This document shows positions 25,734 through 34,150 of a DNA stretch of 43,098 nt, piece by piece. Below the pieces are notes generated by a model that saw only the letters and a program-made list of their open reading frames with translations, ran no database searches and was not told the DNA's origin. Both the position numbers and the translations under genes were made by a program. The stretch comes from Betaproteobacteria bacterium (GTDB lineage Bacteria > Pseudomonadota > Gammaproteobacteria > Burkholderiales > Rhodocyclaceae), in the NCBI GenBank assembly GCA_016208425.1, contig JACQYA010000140.1, positions 1 through 43,098 on the forward strand, read 5' to 3'. How positions within the stretch are numbered: position 1 is the first letter of the stretch; the number at the start of each line of letters is the position of its first letter.

Positions 25734-25778
25734 AAAAGAAAAGGCAGGCAGTTCCCCGGAGGAGGGAAACTGCCTGCC
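25734..25778 (-). terminator. strong intrinsic terminator between rpmF and plsX
   Basis: On the minus strand a stem starting GGCAGGCAGTTTCCC pairs with GGGGAACTGCCTGCC over 15 base pairs with one G-U pair. The loop is TCCTCC, and TTTTCTTTT follows. This is a textbook rho-independent terminator. It stands inside a gene cluster usually transcribed as one unit. The loop is complementary to a Shine-Dalgarno sequence. Confidence 0.9.
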
Positions 25779-25791
25779 CTGTTTCGGCGAA

Positions 25792-25971
25792 TTACTCGCC
25801 CGCGCCCTTGGCGACCTTCTTGCCGCGATAGTAACCGGACGGGCTGACGTGATGGCGCAAATGCACCTCGCCGGTCGTCGGTTCGACGGCGAGCGGCGGA
25901 TTGGTCAGAAAATCGTGCGCGCGATGCATGCCGCGCTTGGACGGGGATTTCTTGTTCTGTTGAACGGCCAT
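25792..25971 (-). CDS. rpmF: 50S ribosomal protein L32
   Basis: This 59-residue basic protein begins [20 protein letters not shown] and ends in the YYRGKKVAK-type tail, the typical L32 sequence of proteobacteria. This version lacks the zinc-binding cysteines. A GGAG ribosome binding site precedes the ATG. It follows yceD by 21 bases, the usual yceD-rpmF pair, and is followed by a strong terminator. Confidence 0.97.
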   Translation of the reverse strand: MAVQQNKKSPSKRGMHRAHDFLTNPPLAVEPTTGEVHLRHHVSPSGYYRGKKVAKGAGE

Positions 25972-25992
25972 AACTAGCTCCTAAAATCAAAT

Positions 25993-26487
25993 TTACTGCA
26001 CCTTGCCCTTGAGGCCGGTGAGCGCGGAAAACGGCGAAGCTTCCGCCGATCCCTGCCCGGCCTCGGGCACGGCACAACTTTCGTGACGCGGCGCCGACGG
26101 AAGCGAGAGGATGATCTCATCCTCGATCAACGCAACGACATCGAGTTCCTTGTCCTCAACGAGGTAGTCCCGCGAGTCATCCTCGATCTCGTCCTGCGTC
26201 AAATCGTCTTCATTCCCGACAAATTCCAGCACGCTGCGGATTACCAGCGGGTATTCGACCCCTTCGAGGCAACGCTGACAGCGCAGCGATAGAACGCCGT
26301 CCACCTGCAAGCAGATCTGCGATCTACCTGTCGCCCCCAACCTGCCGTCAAGCCGGTAGGTCAGACAACCCGCCGTGTCGGCCAGCAAATCGAGCGACCG
26401 AACCAGGCCGGCAACCGGCAGTTCACCCTGAAGCGAGCCAGTCTCCCGCGCAAACGCCAGACTATCGATAACAAGCTCTCGCGACAT
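25993..26487 (-). CDS. yceD: YceD, DUF177 protein linked to 23S rRNA
   Basis: This 164-residue acidic protein of the DUF177 family is needed for normal 23S rRNA accumulation in E. coli. The central CQRCLE motif and the C-terminal FSALTGLKGKVQ are family signatures. It comes before rpmF in most bacteria. Its promoter is at 26497-26525. The divergent neighbour is maf. Confidence 0.93.
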   Translation of the reverse strand: MSRELVIDSLAFARETGSLQGELPVAGLVRSLDLLADTAGCLTYRLDGRLGATGRSQICLQVDGVLSLRCQRCLEGVEYPLVIRSVLEFVGNEDDLTQDEIEDDSRDYLVEDKELDVVALIEDEIILSLPSAPRHESCAVPEAGQGSAEASPFSALTGLKGKVQ

Positions 26488-26496
26488 AAGCGGCGC

Positions 26497-26525
26497 ATGA
26501 TATTATTTTTGGTTTCCGAAGTCAA
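26497..26525 (-). promoter_or_regulatory. promoter of the yceD-rpmF transcript
   Basis: On the minus strand TTGACT (26525-26520), a 17-base spacer and TATCAT (26502-26497) form a strong sigma-70 promoter. The -10 box is just 9 bases upstream of the yceD ATG at 26487, so the transcript would have almost no leader. Confidence 0.65.
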
Positions 26526-26609
26526 AGCAGCGGCGTACTTTATTCTGATTTTCTCTGTATTTCTCAGGATTCGTCGTGGATTTGGCGCAATTTCCTCGCA
26601 GACGCCCTC

Positions 26610-27206
26610 ATGCTCAAGCCGCCAAGCCCCCCGCAACTCGTCCTCGCATCGACCTCGCCGTTCCGCCGCGAACTGCTCGCGCGCCTCGGTGTTCCGTTCG
26701 AGGTTGCCAACCCGGCCGTCGATGAGCGCGCGCTGCCCGGCGAAACGCCCGAGAATACCGCGTTGCGGCTGTCGGAAGCCAAAGCCAGAGCCGTTGCCGC
26801 CGAATATCCCGGAGCCTTGATTATCGGCAGCGACCAGGTCGCCTGCCTCGACAAGCAGATATTCGGCAAGCCGGGAAGCCACGAAAAGGCGGTGCACCAG
26901 TTGCAGGCCTTGCGCGGTCGTCGCGTCAATTTTTTCACCGGGCTTTGTCTCTTCAACGCCAAGACAGGCGAAGCGCATGTGCGCGGCGTACCGACGCTGG
27001 TGACTTTCCGCGATCTTTCCGACGCCCAAATCGAGAATTATCTGAGCAGGGAACAACCCTATAACTGCGCCGGCAGCGCAAAATCGGAAGGTCTGGGCAT
27101 CGCGCTCATCGCCAGAATGGAGGGCGACGATCCTAACGCGCTGGTCGGCTTGCCGCTCATCGCGCTCTGCGACCTGTTTGCGCTTGAAGGTTTTGCGGTC
27201 TTATAG
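26610..27206 (+). CDS. Maf-family nucleotide pyrophosphatase, YceF type
   Basis: Maf proteins hydrolyse non-canonical nucleotides. The 198-residue protein has the N-terminal [12 protein letters not shown] motif and the GSDQV and PEN segments. The SEGLG motif near the C-terminus is typical of the YceF group, which acts on 7-methyl-GTP. It is divergent from yceD, and yceF-yceD-rpmF-plsX is also the E. coli neighbourhood, which supports YceF over YhdE. The gap to yceD is 122 bases. Confidence 0.93.
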   Translation: MLKPPSPPQLVLASTSPFRRELLARLGVPFEVANPAVDERALPGETPENTALRLSEAKARAVAAEYPGALIIGSDQVACLDKQIFGKPGSHEKAVHQLQALRGRRVNFFTGLCLFNAKTGEAHVRGVPTLVTFRDLSDAQIENYLSREQPYNCAGSAKSEGLGIALIARMEGDDPNALVGLPLIALCDLFALEGFAVL

Positions 27207-27208
27207 AC

Positions 27209-27949
27209 ATGCAAACAACCGTTTGCACCGTTCATCCCACGAACAAAGGAGTCCTCTACCTGATCCCGGTTCCGCTCGGCCAATCGCCGGTCGATGCCGT
27301 GCTTCCAGGCCCGGTTCGAGACCGGGCGCGACAACTGAAGTATTTCGTCGCAGAAAACGCCAAATCGGCGCGCGCCTTCCTGAAATCGCTCCCCTGCGAC
27401 ACGCCCCTCCAGCAAATCCGGATCGACGAGCTCAACGGGCACACGCCCGGCAGCGCGCTTCCGGGTCTGCTGGCGCCGCTCTTGGCGGGAAACGACCTCG
27501 GCCTGATTTCCGAGGCCGGATGCCCGGCAGTGGCCGACCCCGGCGCCAACTTGGTCGGGTTAGCGCAGCGGAACCAAATCCGCGTCGTTCCGCTGGTCGG
27601 CCCCTCGTCCCTACTGCTCGCCTTGATGGCTTCCGGGCTATCTGGCCAGAACTTCGCCTTTCACGGCTACCTGCCGGTCAAGGACGAAGAGCGTCAAAAG
27701 AAACTGCGCGAACTGGAAAAGGATTCTCGCCAGGAGAAGCGGACGCAAATCTTCATCGAAACGCCGTACCGCAACCGGCAGATGCTGACGACACTGCTCA
27801 AGGCATGCGCCGCCGACACCCGGATCTGCGTTGCCACCGACCTGACGCTAGATGCCGAACGCATCGCGACGCGCACCTGCGCCGAATGGCGGCACCGGGA
27901 ACTGCCCGACATCGACCGTCGCCCGACGGTTTTCCTGCTTCAGGCCTAG
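27209..27949 (+). CDS. RsmI-like SAM-dependent methyltransferase
   Basis: This 246-residue protein has the tetrapyrrole-methylase fold. Visible features are YLIPVPLGQ at the N-terminus, the ISEAGCPAVADPGANLV loop and PLVGPSSLLLALMASGL, as in RsmI (16S rRNA C1402 ribose methylase). It is a shorter and diverged relative, so the substrate is uncertain. It begins 2 bases after maf and should be co-transcribed. Its stop codon shares CTAG with the stop of the convergent sppA. Confidence 0.85.
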   Translation: MQTTVCTVHPTNKGVLYLIPVPLGQSPVDAVLPGPVRDRARQLKYFVAENAKSARAFLKSLPCDTPLQQIRIDELNGHTPGSALPGLLAPLLAGNDLGLISEAGCPAVADPGANLVGLAQRNQIRVVPLVGPSSLLLALMASGLSGQNFAFHGYLPVKDEERQKKLRELEKDSRQEKRTQIFIETPYRNRQMLTTLLKACAADTRICVATDLTLDAERIATRTCAEWRHRELPDIDRRPTVFLLQA

Positions 27950-28899
27950 CGTATGGCGGTACGCTCGCCGCCAAACAAACGGAATATCAAACTCTGCGCC
28001 ATATCGGCGCCCAGACGCTTGGCGAAGCGCTCGGCGATGTTTTCCTTGACCGAGTAGTCGAGAATTTTCTCCGCCTTGATGATGTCGCGCGCGACCGAAT
28101 CGACCGTTCCGAAATCGTCGGCCAGACCCAGCTCTATGCTCTGGCTGCCAGTCCACATCAGCCCGGAAAACATGTCCGGCGTTTCCTTCAGCCGCCTGCC
28201 GCGACCCTTGCGGACGACTTCGATGAACTGCTGGTGAATCTCGTTGAGCAGCAAACGGGCGTGCTCTTTCTGCTTGGCGTCCTGCGGCGAGAACGGATCG
28301 AGAAAGCCCTTGTTGACGCCCGCAGTCAGCAGCCGCCTTTCGACGCCGAGCTTATCCATCGCGCCGGTGAAACCGAAACCGTTCATCAAAACGCCGATCG
28401 AGCCGACGATGCTGGCCTTGTCGACGAATATCTTGTCGGCCGCGGCGGCGATATAGTAGCCGCCCGACGCGCACAGATCCTCGACGACGACGTAGAGCGG
28501 GATATCCGGGTGCTTGGCGCGCAAACGGCGGATCTCGTCGTACACGATGCCGGACTGCACCGGGCTGCCTCCCGGGCTGTTGATGCGCAGGATGACCCCC
28601 GCCGTCCCCTTGTCGTCGAACGCGGATTGCAGCGCGACGTTGAGCTTCTCGGCGCTCGCCTCACCGCCCGGCTCTATCGTCCCCTGGAGGTAGATGAGCG
28701 CCGTATGCTTGCCGTCGGTCAGTTTCTCGGTACCGCCCCAATCGACGACCAGCGCCAGTACGGCAAGCAGATACGCCAGGCCTGCCAGCTTGAAGAAAAC
28801 GCCCCAGCGGCGTTTCGCCTTCTGCTCCTGCAGAGCGGCGAAAGCGATGCTTTCCAGCAATTGGCGTTCCCAATTGGGATCGTTGCGAGGTGTTTCCAA
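27946..28899 (-). CDS. sppA: SppA-type signal peptide peptidase
   Basis: This 317-residue inner-membrane serine protease of the S49 family digests cleaved signal peptides. It has one membrane segment at about residues 36-52, INSPGGSP near 106-113, the nucleophile S145 in CASGGYYIA and the probable catalytic lysine K197. The length fits the short, single-domain form. The start is TTG at 28899, because no ATG gives the conserved N-terminal NWERQLLESIA helix. It lies 6 bases after the Rieske gene. Confidence 0.92.
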   Translation of the reverse strand: METPRNDPNWERQLLESIAFAALQEQKAKRRWGVFFKLAGLAYLLAVLALVVDWGGTEKLTDGKHTALIYLQGTIEPGGEASAEKLNVALQSAFDDKGTAGVILRINSPGGSPVQSGIVYDEIRRLRAKHPDIPLYVVVEDLCASGGYYIAAAADKIFVDKASIVGSIGVLMNGFGFTGAMDKLGVERRLLTAGVNKGFLDPFSPQDAKQKEHARLLLNEIHQQFIEVVRKGRGRRLKETPDMFSGLMWTGSQSIELGLADDFGTVDSVARDIIKAEKILDYSVKENIAERFAKRLGADMAQSLIFRLFGGERTAIR

Positions 28900-28905
28900 G
28901 ATATT

Positions 28906-29256
28906 TTACTCAGTGGGGAAAAAATAGATCGCGCCGTCCCGCTCTTCCACGCAAAGCGGTATCAAACCGTTCCCGTTGCAGCGCCCGCTCTGGCAGCGGC
29001 CGCTTTCAGGCGCATAAAGCGCGCCGTGGGTCGAGCAGATCAAGTATAGCTTGGAATCATCGAAAAATTCGCCCTGCCGCCAGTCGAGTTCGATCGGCAC
29101 ATGCCCGCAACGGTTGAGGTAGGCAAACGCGCGCCCGCGATAACGCACGGCAAAAGCCGGCTCGTTTTTGCCGTGGTGCGACACCGTGAAACGAACGCCC
29201 GGCCCGCCATCGACCAGCGCAGCCGCCGCGCAAATCAGGCATGCATCCGCAGCCAT
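28906..29256 (-). CDS. small Rieske 2Fe-2S protein
   Basis: This 116-residue soluble protein consists mainly of one Rieske domain. Box 1 is C50-G-H52 and box 2 is C74-x-x-H77 (CSTHGALYAP). The start at 29256 overlaps the 3' end of the HAD gene by 22 bases, which points to coupled translation. It resembles ferredoxin subunits of oxygenases, but no oxygenase gene is nearby, so the redox partner is unknown. The order HAD-Rieske-sppA is one I recall from related betaproteobacteria. Confidence 0.88.
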   Translation of the reverse strand: MAADACLICAAAALVDGGPGVRFTVSHHGKNEPAFAVRYRGRAFAYLNRCGHVPIELDWRQGEFFDDSKLYLICSTHGALYAPESGRCQSGRCNGNGLIPLCVEERDGAIYFFPTE

Positions 29257-29891
29257 GCAGCTACTTCTTCGACTTTGTGCAGGCGCGCCAGCGGCGCCAG
29301 GGTATCGAGCGCTTCGGCCGTATGGGCGCCATAGTCGACCGCCAGGCCGGCGACGCCGGCGTTCCGCGCCATCTGCAAGTCGTGCGTCGTGTCGCCTATC
29401 ATCAGCGTCCGTGCGGGAGATACGGAAAACTCGTCCATCAACTCGTGGAGCATTTGCGGATGAGGTTTTGAAAAACATTCGTCGGCGCAACGCGAACTCT
29501 GGAAATACGCCCCCAAACCGCTTGTATTCAAGGAGCGGTTCAGGCCCAGTCGGCTCTTTCCAGTCGCCACGGCCAGCAGAAACCCTGCACTATCCAGTTC
29601 GGCGATCAAGTCGAATGCCCCTCCGAACAACCGCAACTCATGATCCCGCCCCAGATAATGGTGCCGGTAGCGATCAACCATCTGCGGATAGCGGTGTTCT
29701 GGGAGATCCGGTACCGCGTGCCGCAAAGCATCACCCAGACCCAGACCGATGACGTGGCGCGCACTTTCGTCGCTGGGCTCCGGTAGATCGAGATCGCGGC
29801 AAGCGGCCTGGATCGCCCCGACAATCGCACCCGCCGAATCGAGCAGGGTGCCGTCCCAATCGAAAACCAGCAATTCAAATCTTTTCGCCAT
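29235..29891 (-). CDS. HAD-family phosphatase (phosphoglycolate phosphatase-like)
   Basis: This 218-residue HAD subfamily IA hydrolase has the nucleophile and acid D11 and D13 (VFDWDGTLLDS), the ATGKSR motif, a lysine in SKPHP and the acidic motif IGDTTHD. The start at 29891 is chosen over a long upstream extension lying inside rluC. It overlaps rluC by 17 bases and the Rieske gene by 22. Phosphoglycolate phosphatase is the closest named function, but the substrate cannot be read from the sequence. Confidence 0.88.
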   Translation of the reverse strand: MAKRFELLVFDWDGTLLDSAGAIVGAIQAACRDLDLPEPSDESARHVIGLGLGDALRHAVPDLPEHRYPQMVDRYRHHYLGRDHELRLFGGAFDLIAELDSAGFLLAVATGKSRLGLNRSLNTSGLGAYFQSSRCADECFSKPHPQMLHELMDEFSVSPARTLMIGDTTHDLQMARNAGVAGLAVDYGAHTAEALDTLAPLARLHKVEEVAAWLRMHA

Positions 29892-30867
29892 AATCCTGTT
29901 TTTCCTTCGCCGAAATATGCCGCACAAAATGCAGCAACGATTCGGGCAACGGCGCCTCCAGCGCCAGTGTTTGTCCGTTGATCGGGTGGGGCAAGCACAT
30001 TTTCCAGGCATGCAGGAACATGCGCTTCAGCCCCTCTTTGGGCAGCGCCTTGTTCAGCGCGAAATCGCCGTATTTTTCGTCGCCGGCTATCGGGTAACCG
30101 AGATGTGCGAGATGGACGCGGATCTGGTGCGTGCGGCCGGTCTTCAGTTCGGCTTCGAGCAGGCTGAAGCGTTCCCAGCGGGCGCGCAGACGAAACACCG
30201 TATGCGACGTTTTTCCGTCGTCCGACACGCGGACGCGACGCTCGCCGGACTCCAGCAAATACTTCAGCAACGGCAGCTTTACATGGCGCACCCGATCCAT
30301 CCAGCGCCCCTTGACGAGCACCAGATAACGCTTGTCGGCACCGCGCCAGCCGCCGCCCAGCCCGCCTTCGCGGAACATATCGTGCAACGCGACCAGCGCG
30401 GAGCGCTTCTTGCCGACCAGCAGGATTCCCGAAGTTTCGCGATCAAGCCTGTGCGCGAGTTCGAGGAACCGCGCCTCCGGCCGCTGCCGGCGCAAGGCCT
30501 CGATGACCCCGAAACTGACGCCGCTGCCGCCATGCACCGCGATTCCCGAAGGTTTGTCGACGACCAACAGGGCGTCGTCTTCGTAGAGAACCGGCAATTC
30601 CGCCTTGAATTCGGCGCCGGCGACGACTTCTTCCTGGCGCCGGGCAACGCGGATCGGCGGGATGCGCAGCACGTCTCCGACCTGCAGGCGGTACGACACT
30701 GCCGCGCGCTGGCTGTTGACCCTGACCTGACCGCTGCGCACGATGCTGTAAACGTGGCTTTTCGGCACACCCTTGCAGATTTTCAGCAAGTAATTGTCGA
30801 GGCGCTGGCTGTGTTCGTCGTCGGTGATGATGGCCCGTGTGACAGAATCTTTGCTAACTTCGGCCAT
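29875..30867 (-). CDS. rluC: RluC-type 23S rRNA pseudouridine synthase
   Basis: RluC makes pseudouridines 955, 2504 and 2580 in 23S rRNA of E. coli. The 330-residue protein has an N-terminal S4 RNA-binding domain (about residues 20-80) and the catalytic motif AHRLDRETSGILLV with D142. The start at 30867 gives MAEVSKDSVTRAI. Its divergent position next to rne is the classic rluC-rne arrangement. The rne promoter overlaps its first codons. Confidence 0.94.
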   Translation of the reverse strand: MAEVSKDSVTRAIITDDEHSQRLDNYLLKICKGVPKSHVYSIVRSGQVRVNSQRAAVSYRLQVGDVLRIPPIRVARRQEEVVAGAEFKAELPVLYEDDALLVVDKPSGIAVHGGSGVSFGVIEALRRQRPEARFLELAHRLDRETSGILLVGKKRSALVALHDMFREGGLGGGWRGADKRYLVLVKGRWMDRVRHVKLPLLKYLLESGERRVRVSDDGKTSHTVFRLRARWERFSLLEAELKTGRTHQIRVHLAHLGYPIAGDEKYGDFALNKALPKEGLKRMFLHAWKMCLPHPINGQTLALEAPLPESLLHFVRHISAKEKQDYGEKI

Positions 30868-30879
30868 TTTTAATATACT
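30851..30879 (+). promoter_or_regulatory. rne promoter
   Basis: TTGCTA (30851-30856), a 17-base spacer and TATACT (30874-30879) form a good sigma-70 promoter that overlaps the start of rluC. It predicts an rne leader of about 405 bases, similar in size to the E. coli rne leader. Confidence 0.65.
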
Positions 30880-31291
30880 GGACTTGATTTGCGTCTCGGA
30901 TTGAAAGAGGCGCTGACCCGTGAGACCGTCGAGCGGCGCAGATTGTAAGGCTGTTTGAAATACGTTTGGAATACAATTGCGACGCACTTCCCGGCAGGCC
31001 TCAGCCGCCTCGCTTGCGCCAACCTGCGCAAGATCTTTCAGCGCAAATCGCCTGGTTAAGGTCGCTCACCAAAAGTAGCGATACTACTTGATTTGCGCGC
31101 GCCTAGCACGTTCGGACCGCCCCAAGCAGATTTCCGGGACTTGACCTGTCAAGTCCCGAAGAACATGAGAATCAGCGAGACATTCCTATTAGTTGACGTA
31201 CCGGAAGCCCAATGAAGCATCCCCTCCAAAACTAATCCGTCGCTGCCTGCACAAGGCGCTCCCCCCGTGAATGCGCGTGGGAGCCCAGTTT
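30880..31291 (+). promoter_or_regulatory. long structured rne 5' leader
   Basis: This stretch of about 410 bases holds no gene that I believe. It contains several hairpins on the rne transcript. One is CTTGCGC/GCGCAAG near 31010-31030. A perfect 11-bp stem CGGGACTTGAC/GTCAAGTCCCG lies at 31135-31158. A GCTCCC/GGGAGC hairpin at 31258-31284 includes the GGGAG ribosome binding site of rne. In enterobacteria the rne leader lets RNase E cut its own mRNA. The same layout here suggests autoregulation, by inference. Confidence 0.6.
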
Positions 31292-34069
31292 ATGAAACGC
31301 ATGCTTTTTAACGCGACACAGGCCGAAGAACTTCGTGTCGCCATCGTCGATGGCCAGAAACTGATTGACTTCGACATTGAATCGGCCGCAAAAGAACAGA
31401 AGAAAAGCAACATTTACAAGGGTGTCATCACCCGCATAGAGCCCAGCCTGGAAGCGGCCTTTGTCGATTACGGCGCCGAAAGGCACGGTTTTCTTCCCTT
31501 TAAAGAGGTTTCTCGCGCCTTTTTTCAACCCGGCGTCGAAGCTGGTCGCGCCACGATCAAGGAAGCGTTGCGCGAGGGTCAGGAACTGATCGTCCAGGTC
31601 GACAAGGACGAGCGCGGCAATAAGGGTGCCGCGTTGACGACCTTCGTCAGTCTGGCCGGCCGCTATCTCGTGCTGATGCCGAACAACCCGCGCGGTGGCG
31701 GCGTCTCCCGTCGCGTGGAAGGCGATGATCGCGCCGAGCTGCGCGAAGTGATGGATCAGCTGCAAGTGCCGCAAGGCATGAGCCTGATCGCGCGCACCGC
31801 AGCCATCGGCCGCAACGCCGAGGAACTGCAATGGGATCTGAACTACCTGCTGCAACTCTGGAAGGCGATCGACGCCGCGGCCAACCAGCAAAAAGGCGCT
31901 TTCCTGATTTACCAGGAAGGCAGCTTGGTCATCCGCGCCATCCGCGACTATTTCCAGCCCGACATCGGCGAGATCCTGATCGACACCGACGATGTTTTCG
32001 AGCAGGCGCGCCAGTTCATGGCGCACGTCATGCCCGGCACGGTCAACCGCATCAAGCGCTATAGCGACGACGTGCCGCTGTTTTCGCGCTTCCAGATCGA
32101 ACACCAGATCGAATCCGCCTACTCGCGCCAGGTCAACCTGCCTTCCGGCGGCGCCATCGTGATCGACCATACCGAGGCTCTGGTCTCGGTCGACGTCAAC
32201 TCGGGCCGCTCGACGCGCGGCGCCGACATCGAAGAAACGGCGTTCAAGACCAACCTCGAAGCGGCCGAGGAAGTGGCGCGCCAGTTGCGCCTGCGCGACT
32301 TGGGCGGATTGATTATCATCGACTTCATCGACATGGAGAACCAGCGCAATCAGCGCGAGGTCGAAGCCCGCCTGCGCGATGCCTTGCGCTTCGACCGCGC
32401 CCGCGTGCAAACGGGCAAAATCAGCCGCTTCGGCCTGATGGAGCTGTCGCGCCAGCGCCTGCGCCCGGCGCTCGCCGAAACCAGCTACATCCCCTGCCCG
32501 CGCTGCACCGGCACCGGCCACATCCGCAGCGCCGAATCCGCCGCCTTGCACATCCTGCGCATCCTCGAAGAAGAGGCGATGAAGGACAACACCGCCGCCG
32601 TGCGCACGCAGGTGCCGGTCGATGTCGCCACCTTCCTGCTCAACGAGAAGCGCGCCGACATCCAGGCCATCGAATTGCGGCACAAGGTGCGCATCCTGCT
32701 GATCCCGAACATCCACCTCGAAACGCCGCAGCACACCATCGTCCGCCTGCGCCACGACGAGGTGAACCTGGAAGATCTGCAACAGCCGTCGTACAAAATG
32801 GTCGACGCGCCGGTCGAGGAAGACGGCAAGCTGTCGGCGAGCGCCGGAGAAACCAAGGCGCCCCGCCAGGAAGCGGCGATCAAAGGCATTACGCCCGCCC
32901 AGCCGGCGCCTATCGTCGCGGAAAAACCCGTGGCGGCGCCGGAGCAAAAAACCGCCGCCAGAGAAGGCGGTATCCTGGCGAAGATCCGGTCGTGGTTCGG
33001 TGGTGCGCCCAAACCTCAGCCCGTCGCCGAACCGGAGAAGAAACCGCGTAGCGGCAACAGCCAGCGCGAAGGGCTGCGCGAGGGTCGGCGCGGCGGCCGG
33101 AACAATCGTCGCGACGAAGACCGCGAAGGGCGCGGCAACCGCGAACTGCGCCAGCCACAAAACCGGGACGAAAACGCCAAACAACGCGAAGCGAAAGAGC
33201 CGCGCGAGGCGAGGGAACCGCGCGAACCGCGCCGTCAGAAAGGCGAACCGCGCCCGGAACGCAAGGAACCGCTTGCCGCCGCGCCGGCCGCCGCCAAGGT
33301 TGCGGTTCCGGCAGCCGCCGTTTCGGAAACCGGTTCGGCGGCAGCCGAGACTGCGGGCGAAGAAGGCGGCGGCAACGGCGCCCGCCGTCGCGGTCGTCGC
33401 GGTGGTCGCCGCGAGCGCGGCGAACAACGGTTCGAAGCCTTGCCGAATACGCCCGAAAATGAGGTTCAAGCTGGCGCCAGCGCAATTGTGGAAGGCGCCG
33501 CCGAACCCGCCGCAGCGCCGCTACCGACCGCAGCCGCCGAGATTCAACCGCCGGTCGGCGTAGCGGAAAACGTTGCGACGATCATGGAACCACAGCCGGC
33601 GGCCAAGGTTGCGAAAGCTGTTGTGGAAGCGCCGCAGACGCCGCCTGTCGTCGCGCCGCAAGCCCGTATGGAAACGCCTCCTGCGCCCATCGCCGGCGAG
33701 CCGCCCGAACGGGTAGAACCCACCGTGCCGGTCGAAGCACCTGCATCCATCGCCGGGACTGCTGCGGCCGAAATTGTCCGCGCTCCGCTCGATCTCGCAG
33801 CCGCCATGCCGGCAACGGAAGAGCCGGCACCCGCGCCGTCGGTCGCCGCCGGACTGGCCCGCACCGCGAAACCGGACGTTCCGCAGATCGACCTGGGCGT
33901 CGTGCTGAAAGAGAGCGGTCTGGTGATGGTCGAAACGAGCGGTGAAAAAGCGCGATCGTGGCAACCGGAAGCCAGCGTTTCGGAAGAAACACCGCGCCCG
34001 CGCCGCCGTCGCCCGGCAGTTCGCCAGTCCGCCGACGAACCGCTGATGATGGTGGAAACGCGCAAGTAG
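31292..34069 (+). CDS. rne: RNase E
   Basis: RNase E is the main endoribonuclease for mRNA decay and rRNA/tRNA processing. The 925-residue protein begins [20 protein letters not shown]; the start at 31292 is favoured over 31271 because of this conserved N-terminus and a GGGAG ribosome binding site. It has an S1 domain (about residues 35-120), an RNase E/G catalytic domain, and the zinc-link cysteines C402 and C405 (CPRCTGTGH). The C-terminal part, from about residue 520, is disordered, rich in Arg, Glu, Ala and Pro, and should form the degradosome scaffold and RNA-binding region. An AKIRSWFG segment near residue 565 may be the membrane-binding helix. Confidence 0.96.
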   Translation: MKRMLFNATQAEELRVAIVDGQKLIDFDIESAAKEQKKSNIYKGVITRIEPSLEAAFVDYGAERHGFLPFKEVSRAFFQPGVEAGRATIKEALREGQELIVQVDKDERGNKGAALTTFVSLAGRYLVLMPNNPRGGGVSRRVEGDDRAELREVMDQLQVPQGMSLIARTAAIGRNAEELQWDLNYLLQLWKAIDAAANQQKGAFLIYQEGSLVIRAIRDYFQPDIGEILIDTDDVFEQARQFMAHVMPGTVNRIKRYSDDVPLFSRFQIEHQIESAYSRQVNLPSGGAIVIDHTEALVSVDVNSGRSTRGADIEETAFKTNLEAAEEVARQLRLRDLGGLIIIDFIDMENQRNQREVEARLRDALRFDRARVQTGKISRFGLMELSRQRLRPALAETSYIPCPRCTGTGHIRSAESAALHILRILEEEAMKDNTAAVRTQVPVDVATFLLNEKRADIQAIELRHKVRILLIPNIHLETPQHTIVRLRHDEVNLEDLQQPSYKMVDAPVEEDGKLSASAGETKAPRQEAAIKGITPAQPAPIVAEKPVAAPEQKTAAREGGILAKIRSWFGGAPKPQPVAEPEKKPRSGNSQREGLREGRRGGRNNRRDEDREGRGNRELRQPQNRDENAKQREAKEPREAREPREPRRQKGEPRPERKEPLAAAPAAAKVAVPAAAVSETGSAAAETAGEEGGGNGARRRGRRGGRRERGEQRFEALPNTPENEVQAGASAIVEGAAEPAAAPLPTAAAEIQPPVGVAENVATIMEPQPAAKVAKAVVEAPQTPPVVAPQARMETPPAPIAGEPPERVEPTVPVEAPASIAGTAAAEIVRAPLDLAAAMPATEEPAPAPSVAAGLARTAKPDVPQIDLGVVLKESGLVMVETSGEKARSWQPEASVSEETPRPRRRRPAVRQSADEPLMMVETRK

Positions 34070-34091
34070 CCCGCAACCTCGTTTTATCGTC

Positions 34092-34119
34092 AAGAAGGGG
34101 CGCTGTAGCGCCCCTTCTT
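34092..34119 (+). terminator. rne terminator
   Basis: A perfect 12-bp stem AAGAAGGGGCGC/GCGCCCCTTCTT with loop TGTA stands 22 bases after the rne stop codon. The U-run is short (CGCTTTC) but includes the TTCTT of the stem. It ends the rne transcript ahead of rlhA. Confidence 0.75.
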
Positions 34120-34150
34120 CGCTTTCCCGCCCCACCGCCGAGGCAATCCC

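Noticed and set aside
31189-31413. 74-codon minus-strand ORF in the rne leader
   Set aside because: It overlaps the rne start and has no good ribosome binding site or similarity.
31232-33469. 745-codon open frame antisense to rne
   Set aside because: It is composition-driven. RNase E on the plus strand is unmistakable.
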